64,000 nt of DNA, from assembly GCF_019649055.1 (NCBI RefSeq), contig NW_026570285.1, positions 248,001 through 312,000 of the forward strand, written 5' to 3'. The position numbers and the translations under genes were made by a program. The notes under the pieces were generated by a model. It was not told the origin of the DNA, searched no databases, and worked only from the letters and a program-made list of their open reading frames with translations. This document shows positions 1-9,727 of the stretch, in pieces (positions within the stretch are counted from its first letter, which is position 1; every line of letters starts with the position of its first letter). The DNA comes from Paramacrobiotus metropolitanus. Taxonomy: Eukaryota; Tardigrada; Eutardigrada; Parachela; Macrobiotidae.

Positions 1-74
1 TTCCATCAAACCTTTTTATGAAATTTCCACTCGAGGCAATAGCAAAAACATTAGGCGAATTACGGTGCATCAAG

Positions 75-83
75 ATATAAAAA
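75..83 (+). promoter_or_regulatory. TATA-like box of sulfotransferase copy 1
   Basis: An atataaaaa motif lies about 140 bp upstream of the ATG at 222. The same motif and surrounding sequence recur upstream of the second copy, so the promoter was duplicated with the gene. No initiator element was identified. Confidence 0.4.
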
Positions 84-221
84 CAGCATCACGGTTTGCA
101 AAAAAACGCATTCACATTCTCCAACATTTGTGACAAAGGACATCGGCAACATTAGCGGTTCTGTGCTACCCCGCACTCGGTATTCTTCTCCGATACCTAT
201 TCCACAAGCGACCGTTTTAAC

Positions 222-2198
222 ATGGTGCAATCAGCTAGAATTTCCTGTGCGACAACCGCTACTGTCAACTCCGCCGAGGCTGCTGCGGCCACACCAACTT
301 TTAAGTACAAATTTGGGGATGAAGGATACCTGTAAGTGACCCTTTGAGAAATCATAAGAAATTACAAGCGTATAACTGAATTACTCTCATAATTGTACAG
401 CCTGGATTATCACGGTACCAAGGTGTGTTATCCCATGTACGAAAGCCTACCGGTTGTGGAGCGCTTTCAAGCAACCGCCGACGACATCTGCATAGCCTCC
501 TTCCCAAAATCCGGTAAGCGCTTTCGACATACATCTAGAAAGCTGTCACCATATGTGCATTTAATATATCGTCAGAATGGAACATGCGGTGTTACTTACC
601 TAATGTTCATGCGGTTTCTGCTTGGCAGGGAGCCATTTCATGGGAGCGGTCGTCTGGATGATTGTCCACGACGGCGATCCTGCTTCCCTGTTGGAGGGTG
701 GCACTTTAGCATCTAAAATCCCTCGTCTGGAGTGGTCATTGCCGGGAATGCCAGCCAACATGCTGCCGGCTTACAAACTGAGCCAACAAGCGGGACAGCG
801 TGTCTTCTTGACTCATTTAGGATATGATGCGCTGCCGGAGAGTATCAAAACGCATGCCAAGGTAACGGTTCTGAGTTCTGATTAATTTATTATCTAGACA
901 TTTGAAAAGACGATCCGAAAAAATTACAATACAGTCGTACGGCGACTTGGTAAAAGCTGTGTATATTTGCTTCAGTTGCAATAAATATTTTTCTGATAAT
1001 AGCTGAGCAGTTAATTAAGGCTGGAAAAGCACGCGCTGAATATTCTGTGGTATACTGTGTAGAAATAAAGAGTCGGCTTGTGGCACACAGATTATTTTTT
1101 CGACAGATAATCTACATCGCGCGCAATGCAAAGGATGTCATCGTTTCCACGAATTATTTCTTCCGGGCGCTAAAGTTTAAACAGTTTACGGGTACAATGC
1201 AAGAGACCGCCCAGTCTTTTATGAACGACACTTGCGCCTTTGGCCCGTTTTTCGACCACGTCGCCGGATACCAACGACAAGCGTCCGATATGGCCAGCTT
1301 GTTTTTTGTCACTTACGAAGAGATGTTGCAGGTGATACCGCTGAATTAAACGATTTAATTACGGCATTATGCACAAAACTATACGCATACCGAACATTCA
1401 ATGTGAAATGTTTAGATTAATACACGATAGCCTTAATTATGCGAGTTTGATACATATTGTATATTCTTGTGCTTCTTTTATCTGGTCTTTCTGATGTTGA
1501 GTTTTTTCCAGGATGTGGAAAAGACCATTAAGGGAATTGCACGTTTCCTGGGGAAAGAACTGGATGAAGTGCAGATAGCTAACATTAAGCGATGCTGTTC
1601 GCGTGAAGAAATGAAAAACAACAAAACAACCAATTGTGAGGACCTGCACAATGCGGGTCTGATGGATTTTAAAGTGTCACCATTTATGCGAAAGGGTAAA
1701 GAAGACCTGCGAGTGCATGATGAAGTGGTGTAAGAAACTCGTAAGTAATTCCTCGTTTTAGGAATCGTTGGTGACTGGAAAAACCACTTTAGCCCGGAAC
1801 TGAATCACCAGGTGGACGAATGGATTAAGCAGGAAGGGCGTCGTGTCAAGCAAGATCTAAAGGAATTTCACTTCCAGTACCAGGATGAATCTATTGAGCA
1901 GGAAGAGCGTCGTGTTAAGCATAAGCAAGATCAAAGGAAAATCAGTTTCAGCACGACCACGTGCTCGCAGGATAAAACAGCGTGTATTAAAAATTTTTTT
2001 TTGCCCTTCAGAACCTCTTGCTTGTCCACACTCTTTGTTTCTTCGTCATACACAGGCTTACCTGCAAAGATCCAGTACATTAACCATTGTTTAAATAGTA
2101 CATTTGCAATAAACGTACAAGCCGGATTTCAAATGGGTTGCGTACACGAGCAGCGAAAAATACAAGTTTGTGGGTTACACACCAGTTACACCACATAA
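222..2198 (+). CDS. Cytosolic sulfotransferase (SULT family), tandem copy 1
   Basis: Exons read as 222-331, 401-513, 629-861, 1107-1331, 1512-1695 and 1762 to the stop. The enzyme should transfer sulfate from PAPS to a small hydroxyl or amine acceptor in the cytosol. Visible motifs are FPKSGSHF (5'-phosphosulfate loop, usually YPKSGTTW), THLGYDALP with the catalytic-type His, YIARNAKDVIVS (3'-phosphate site) and RKGIVGDWKNHF (C-terminal PAPS signature). All six exons have counterparts in the copy 5.2 kb downstream. Compared with that copy, one base is missing near 1942, so the literal frame runs past the expected stop at 1973-1975 to 2198. A polyA-type aataaa at 2108 lies inside this extension, which favours the shorter end. 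The protein would be about 359 aa with the short end, longer than the usual 290-300 aa because of a repeated charged tail. Confidence 0.85.
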
Positions 2199-5100
2199 TT
2201 TTGGCGTTTCTGGTACTTCGTATTCGGCACAGGCTCGTGCACGCCAAATGTTGATCTAGACACATTCGTTTAATTATTCCTTTTAATGTACAGGTAGTTA
2301 TTCTTGAGCGTGCCGAATATCATCATTAACTTTACAAACATCATTAGTTTCCGTCTTTCCGATGAATATTTAATGCTTTCTTCTATAAAATTTGTGTGTT
2401 TCTTCTCGTCTTTGTAACTACATTATACCTCATACTTCCTCCGTCCTCGAGCACTTCCTTGATGTGTTATTCTGGAAACATCAAAACTGACATTTTCATA
2501 GTGCAGCGGAGTATCCTGTTTTCATATGCGTTTGTCGAGTGCTTTTTGATTACGGCACAGCCACATTTTCGGTGACTTGACAGCATATTTATAAACGTAA
2601 AAGTCAGTATCGGACAAAACGGAGAATCAATAAAACATTTTTGCAAAAAAATGGCTTTTGCCGTGTAAGTGTTGTACTATGATGTTTCTCGTAATTATCG
2701 AATTTACACCTCCCTCCATAATAAGACCCCCCTCCGTAAAAAGCGCCCTTCTCATACCTAGTTGAAAATACAACTCACTCAGCGCCCAGTGAGTGTTTAC
2801 AAAATTTAATGTCGAGCGCTACAAAGTGGTGGGTACTGTACAAGTATGCGATTAAAACAAGTGCCGAAAAATGCTTTAGAATTACGTACTAGGAAAGAAC
2901 ACTCGCTTCTGACGGGCACTGCTTGAGCTTCTGACACTGCTTCTGACGAGCACTCATAAATTTATTACCTAGGTGCTGTAATAGCAGGTGCCTGTAAATT
3001 ATAATAATGACCTATGTTTCATCAATACAGCAGCAAAAATTTGTAGAATCTGTGTTAGGATTATGAAGTGTGAGCATAGCGTAAGTGCAATCCTGTAACC
3101 GGTGAAACCATCCGGACAGATTAACATTCCGTTGTTGTAGGGAAATGACACAAATTTAGAATGGGACAGTTTGCCGGCCATCCTGAAAAATATTCTGTAA
3201 AACCCGATTAGATGAAAGTTGTTTTTGTTAAAATTAAAGTGGACGTACGTCCAAATTACGTCCAAATACGGTATTTTGCTTGTCACATCGAGCAGCTGTG
3301 ACGTTTTCCGTGGCAATACTTCCAGGCTTGCATTGCAGTCTCATGGAGCGGGTGAATTGAAAAGCCCTTTAGCAATAAATACCCACGGTTACCATACATC
3401 GTGAGTATGCACGAGTGCACGACCACTAGTACTGTGCCTTTTATCCTTTTAAGTGAGGTGGCGGTGACGGACGGACGTAAACCATCGGTTACATGCAGTG
3501 TAACAGGGATGCAAAATGTCAACGTCAGACTCTCAAAGAACCATACTTTATCGCTGAAAATTCAGTACAACTTGAAATCGACGCTACAACCTTACATAAG
3601 CATAGCGTAGCATAGCATAGCATAGTTACGACCTTACATAAGTGGATTGGGTGGCGGTGACCGACGGACATTATAATTTACAGGTGCCTTGGGTATACCG
3701 CCAGCGCGCGTATGTGCATTTTAAAGTAGGAAAGCATTTGAGTGGCGGTGACCGCATATGTGCATTGAGTGGCGGTGAGTGTGACCGACCGGCACCACAT
3801 TTTTCGTAAACGCTGAACACAGAGGACCTTCACTACGCTTCGGTCGATAATGTAAGCGGTCAACTTGTCAGCACATTATCACAGTCCAATGGAATCCATT
3901 GAAACAGCGGCTAACATCTTCTAGAAATCTCCTTATTATTGCTTGATGGCACCGATAACGTGAGTCAAGATATCAAGATTCTACGGGCAGCGATTCGCCG
4001 TCTTCTGATAGAAAGTTAGAAACCTGGTATCTCAGCTTATTACGGTTAACGCATTTGCGGCTTAGAACCAGCGAAATGAATCGAAAATCAGCAACAAAGC
4101 GCAGATATAGCTAAAAAAACATCCAGAAAATTCGATAGAACACTGCGCAAGAGTACTGTAGGGCATGGCGATGTCGCTGGCTAGGCGCACATTATCTTCG
4201 ACGGCGGATTTTCGGACCACCGCGATTGCCCGTGGTCCGAAAACCAACTGACATGAACGGAGTTTGTAGCCAGCGTAACTCACAACCTAGCCGTGATAAA
4301 GCATGAAAATGCCCAGACAGGAAAAGACCTAGAAACCAACCAATGGCAGAGGTGCTGAATCATCAGATATGCGAAAGCCTGCCCTGACAGCGAACAGTTT
4401 ACAGTTACCGATTTTAGACAACGGCACCAAAAGAATTTTTAAAACAATTCAAATATACAGTGCTGATACGATCGATGGGCTGAACCACTTTTGCCAGCTG
4501 GTTTGCTCTAGTTTTTATCGAACTATAATACAAAACAAGCTTTCAGCATGGAAACCTTAAATGCAAAAGATGTCGGACAAACAGGGGTCATATGGACATT
4601 TGATACTAAGTAAGTTTTTCTGTTGTGTCGGATGATCTATGGAAATTTTTGAGAAAAACTGTTCCAACTTAACCCGGCAGGGCTGTAGATACCGCTTGTT
4701 AAAGTGCAACGGCACCGCATTAAACGCCGAACGCAGAAATGTTCCAGAAGTGAACAGACTATTAATTGGATGGATTATGGTCTGGTACAGCATTAATTTA
4801 TCTGCACAATTAAGCAGGCACTGATCCAATATGTAGTCCGAGTCCTACTGCCGATCCGAGTATACACATTTATTATCTTGGAAGCCAGTTAAATGCAATT
4901 AAATGCCGGTTGTTGACGTGTCCCAGCACCGCATCCAACGCCGTACGCAGAAACGTATGATCACATTATTAGAACCATTTGGCAAAATATTTTTTATCCA
5001 GACCACTATGTCAATAAATTAATGCGGTTTTCCAGCTACCACCACAAATGCCAGCTTGGCCAGGTGCGCGACTGGAAAGTATTCGCACTAAACTAGAAAA

Positions 5101-5240
5101 GCGCATTCGCTTCTGGCGAGCATTGTATGGCCGAAACTTAGCAGGAATACGAGCACATCACAAATTTATTAAGTAATTGCTGGTGCTAGTAAATTATAAA
5201 TATTTTTTATCTTTTTGGCAAGGGTATTTCAGTGACAGCG
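2199..5240. other. Intergenic DNA between the sulfotransferase copies
   Basis: I see no convincing gene. There is a short (catag)n run around 3598-3626, a recurring gtggcggtgaccgacgg motif at about 3459, 3650 and 3741, and a diverged direct repeat: 2881-3000 resembles 5080-5200, which lies just upstream of the second promoter. A second weak repeat pair is 4690-4745 and 4905-4965. ORFs here are short and have no recognisable domain. Confidence 0.5.
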
Positions 5241-5318
5241 CTTTTCCATCAACCATTTTTCCGATATTTCCACTCGAGGCAGTAGAAACAATACGCGACT
5301 TACCGTGCATCGGTACTG

Positions 5319-5326
5319 TATATAAA
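5319..5326 (+). promoter_or_regulatory. TATA-like box of sulfotransferase copy 2
   Basis: A tatataaa motif lies about 140 bp upstream of the ATG at 5462. It is paralogous to the motif at 75-83 and sits in the same relative position. Confidence 0.45.
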
Positions 5327-5461
5327 CAGCATCGGAGTTGCAAAAAGCTGCACTTACATTCTCCGACAATTTGTGGCAAAGGACACCGGCAACGTCAGCG
5401 GTTTTGTGCTACCTCGCACTAAGGAATTCTTGTCCGATACCTTTTTTCGTGACCTTTAAAC

Positions 5462-7267
5462 ATGGTGCAATCAGCTAGAATTCCCTGTGCGACAACCGCA
5501 ACTGTCAACTCCGGCGAGGCTGCTGCGGCGACATCCTCTTTAAGTATAAGTTTGGCGATGAAGGATACCTGTAAGTGACCTCTTGTCAAATCATAAAACA
5601 TTTCAGGCGTGTAATTAAATTATTCTCGTAATTACGTAGCCTGGACTACCATGGTACCAAGGTGTGTTATCCCATGTACGAAAGTCTACCGGTTGTGGAG
5701 CGCTTCCAAGCGACCGCCGAGGACGTTTGCATTGCGTCCTTCCCGAAATCCGGTAAGCGCATTCGACACCCGTACCTCCTAGGAACCTATTAACATTTAT
5801 ATATGAACGGGAGTTCCCATTCTGGGAAGAATGGGAATTACTTACCAAATGCTCATGTGATTTCTGCTTGATGGCAGGGAGCCATTTTATGGGAGCGGTC
5901 GTCTGGATGGTTCTGCACGACGGTGATCCTGCTTCGCTGTTGGAGGGTGGTACTTTAGCATCAAAGATCCCTCGCCTGGAGTGGTCGTTGCCGGGAATGG
6001 CAACCAACATGCTGCCGGCTTACAAACTGAGCCAACAAGCGGGACAGCGTGTCTTCTTGACTCATTTAGGATATGATGCGCTACCGGAGAGTGTCCAGAC
6101 GCATGCCAAGGTAACTTTAACACGGTTCCGACTAATTTGCCCGCTAGGACATTTGAACCGGTTGAGCCAGAAATGTTACAACATCTGAATACGACGATTC
6201 CTAGACACACTGCGCATTTTCTTCCGTTCCTTTTATCATTTTTTTTACATTAATCGAAGCAATAAAATGAGGCTGGAAAAAGCACATATTGAATATTTTG
6301 TAGTGTAGAGATAAAGAGCCAGCATAAAGAGCCCACTGAGTTTTGTTCAAAAAAGTTGACGCTTCCGAAGGTAGTAATTCTTTCTAACAGATAATCTACA
6401 TCGCGCGCAATGCAAAGGATGTCATCGTCTCCACGAATTATTTCTTCCGGGCGCTAAAATTTAAGCAGTTCACGGGCACAATGCAGGAGACCGCCCAGTC
6501 TTTTATGAACGACACCTGCGCCTTTGGTCCGTTCTTTGACCACGTCGCCGGATACCAACGACAGGCGTCCGATATGGCCAGCTTGTTTTTTGTCACTTAT
6601 GAAGAGATGTTGCAGGTAATTACTGTGCGCTAATCGATTTAGTCACGGCCATATCGTATGTACAATTTGGTTTGCATACCGGACTTTTCGATATGAAATG
6701 TCCACATTAATGGACGAATTTATGCGAATTTATGCGAATTTGATACGTATTGTATACTCTTGTCCTGCTTTTATCTGGTCTTTCTGATGTTGAGTTTTTT
6801 TAAGGATGTTGAAAAGACCATTAAGGGAATTGCACGTTTCCTTGGGAAAGAACTGGATGAGACGCAGATAGCTAACATTAAGCGTTGCTGTTCGCGTGAG
6901 GAAATGAAAAACAACAAAACAACCAATTGTGAGGACCTGCACAATGCGGGTCTGATGGATTTTAAAGTGTCACCATTTATGCGAAAAGGTAACGAAAACC
7001 TGCGAGTAAAATATGAAGTGGTATGAGAAATGTAAAACATTAACACTTTTAGGAATCGTTGGTGACTGGAAAAACCACTTCAGCCCGGAACTCAATCGCC
7101 AAGTGCATGAATGGATTGAGCAGGAAGGGCGTCGTGTCCAGCAAGATCTGAAGGAATTTCACTTCCAGTACCAGGATGAATCTATTGAGCAGGAAGAGCG
7201 TCGCGTTAAGCATAAGCAAGATCAAAGAAAAATTCAATTCCAGCACGACCACGTGCTCGCTGGATAA
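5462..7267 (+). CDS. Cytosolic sulfotransferase (SULT family), tandem copy 2
   Basis: Exons read as 5462-5570, 5640-5752, 5878-6110, 6391-6615, 6805-6988 and 7053-7267. It has the same motifs as copy 1: FPKSG loop, THLGYDALP, YIARNAKDVIVS and RKG-IVGDWKNHF. The C-terminal tail is open to a clean stop at 7265-7267 and contains two tandem copies of a ~23-aa charged unit (starting EWIEQEGRR and ESIEQEERR). Exon 1 is 109 nt against 110 nt in copy 1. The missing base is in acatcctcttt near 5534-5541, so translation from the first ATG goes out of frame before exon 2. The gene is therefore an early pseudogene, starts at an internal Met in exon 2 (with loss of the N-terminus), or contains a consensus error. 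The other five exons are undamaged, which argues against long neutral decay. An aataaa at 7387 follows. Confidence 0.8.
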
Positions 7268-8129
7268 AACAGCGCGTATTTTGAAAACTTTGCTTTGCCC
7301 TTTAGAACATCTTGCATGTCCACACTCTATATTATATGTACTTCGACGCTTGACTAAAAACGAGAATACATACTTTGAACATTTCTAATAAATATTTTCT
7401 TCATGCGCATTCGTTCGGAATAAAAGTTTAAAATTTTGCAAAGCCGGTACAAAGTCGTACAAAATTTGAGGGGGCCGGTACAAAGCGGTACTCGTAACTG
7501 TGCTCTAGCAAGTGTTTGAAGATTGCTCCCAACTTCCCTAAAAAATCACACAGCCCGATAAACTAACGTACAAACAGCCCGTACTTCTAACGCACCGTAT
7601 GGTTTAGGGACCTTGAAATGTCGTACAAAAATGCCGACAAGAAAGCCGTGAGGCTGATTTGTGAGTAATGTTTTGTGCTCGGTGTTGAACGAATATCAAT
7701 AAAATTTATAATTTTCTTTTCAGTTTATTTCATGCGCTTAGTAATTTATAAGTTTTGTATCCATGCAAAAGTTTTCTAAGTTTCCAGGTCACCTTGAAAG
7801 TGGGCTGGATCGTTTGCGGCATCAAGACGATTCTGATCGAATGTTTTCGAAAACAAAAATCATGTGAGCCAGTTCTGGACCACGGTCGATCTAATGGTGT
7901 TGTCAGCTTTTTTCAAAATTTCCTGGTAAGCGAGATCTGAAAGTATGGTTGATCGGGCGTAGTATACAGATCTTCTCTTAATAACGAGCAATTATTAGTA
8001 ACAAACTAAGAAGATAATGGAACCAAGAGAGCACTGCTGCTGTAAAATTCATCCTAATAGATTCCCAATACAGAAAATAAAGATATCACACTTCGTTAAC
8101 ACAGGAACGACACAGTTTCGCAGCTGGTT
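7268..8129. other. Intergenic DNA downstream of sulfotransferase 2
   Basis: No gene is evident. A putative polyA signal is at 7387-7392. From about 8010 the sequence is homologous to about 23490 onwards, marking the left edge of the duplicated EGF/F-box block. Confidence 0.4.
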
Positions 8130-9312
8130 TCAGACGGAGGTGATCAGCTGCTGGGCTTCTTCCAAACTGTTCCGCATCCCCCTTCGTAATTGTTTAGAAC
8201 GGTCCAGGTGAGCGGTCAGCGCTCGGAGGTCTTTGGCTTCGTTCTCTAGCGCTTTATCAATTTTCCACTGCATGCGTTGGAACCTTTCGCTTAGTTTGTG
8301 CTCTTTCCGCGAAGGTCGAATTTCTTTATAAACAGTTATGTGGGTGTCGTCAAAGGACCGACAGCAACATGTATCTTTGACAACATTCCACACATTTGCT
8401 CTTCCTTTGAGGTCATAAAGCTGCAAAGCATCATGTTTGAGCACATTTTGTCGATATTCAAATCAGCATTATAACCGCCGAGATACTAAACTTTGTCTCT
8501 CAAAGCTGACGAGTTGTTTCGGCTGGTCTTACTTGATAGCGCCTGACGCCAATATAGGCGCATAGAATACAACATCCACACAAAAATATTCCCAAGAAAA
8601 TCGCAGCCGAGACGGAGAACAGTTCCAGCGTTTCATATGAGCGAATGGTGTCGTCCAGAGAATTATTTTGCGCGCTGGCTGACGTCAGTAGGTTTGGATG
8701 CCGGGATATGTGCTCGCATTTTGCGCCGTAGTACGGCGATAAGCACTGGCATTTCGGTCCGGTTTGCGTGGCGATACACAGTCCGTGGGGGCCACAGTAG
8801 TTTGTCGTACACTCGAGAATGACCTTTTCGCAATCGACTCCCTGTGAGAGCGAAGATTAATGTAACAGGGTAGCTCAATCTCCCTGCACACTAAACTGTG
8901 CCATGCTGAGAATCAATTCGATACCGTCTGTTGCACAGTAATGCTGGATATTGCAAACGGTTCTTACTTGAAAACCCAAGTTGCACTGACATTTGTAGTC
9001 CCGATGTTCTCCAGGAACAGTAAAACAACTGCCGCCATTCTGGCACGGATTATCTGCACAGTTCAGTTTGCGTACACACTCAAACTGCAGCATGGTCTGT
9101 CCCGGTGGGCAACGACAATAATAGGTCCCCGGGGCACTGATGCAGCGTGCTCCCGGTGGACAGGGCTTGGAAAACTGACTTTCGCAGGTGTTCTCCACTG
9201 TTTCGCAGTGCCGGCCCCGAAAGCCAAGAGGGCATCGGCATGTGTAATCTTCCGTTTCCGGGCCGTAAAATACACACGTTCCGCCATTTGAACAGTGGAC
9301 GCAGGCGGCCAT
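8130..9312 (-). CDS. EGF-repeat single-pass membrane protein, copy A
   Basis: Three exons in minus-strand order: 9312-8968, 8841-8533 and 8420-8130, all phase 0, about 314 aa. The first exon encodes three cysteine-rich EGF-like repeats (pieces such as CSNGGTC, YTCRCPLGFRGRHC, NPCQNGGSC). The second encodes a fourth EGF (GLCIATQTGPKCQC) and then a hydrophobic stretch around SAAIFLGIFLCGCCILCAYI, a likely transmembrane helix. The third encodes a basic, Glu/Lys-rich cytoplasmic tail with predicted helix. This suggests a small cell-surface adhesion or signalling protein. No signal peptide is visible at the chosen ATG, so an upstream coding exon may be missing. It lies 415 bp downstream of F-box gene A on the same strand. 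The pair is duplicated at 23.6-27.9 kb, where the EGF copy is broken. No ligand or partner can be named. Confidence 0.75.
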
Positions 9313-9727
9313 TGATTCGTGTAGGTTTACAGCAGAAGAGCAGATGGAACGAAATACGTTTATTTTGATGAGTTGAACAATTTTGCCATAATTTGTTAAA
9401 TCCTTTTCTTTTTATTTGTTTTCCGTGTTGTCATAGCAATCATTATTGCATAAAAGCACAGAGATTAACACAAGCGGTGCCTATAAATCTGGTATCGATA
9501 ACATTCTGTCCATTATATCTGCACATTAATTACTAATATGAAGAAACAGGCGCAATGAATTTACGAAATTCGATTTAACTCACTAAATAAACAATCAATG
9601 AACTCATTTTATGAAGCTTATTAACACGGTTTAAACGCTAACGTATATAAATTCACTATGCACTCGAAGAACAAAAACTCAATTCATGCGTGATAGTTCC
9701 ATCCGCGTAAGAGACAGTCAGGCTCTG

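Noticed and set aside
9080-9291. Several ORFs over 60 codons on both strands across the EGF gene
   Set aside because: They are alternate frames of the cysteine-rich EGF exon. Only the minus frame with spaced Cys motifs makes sense.
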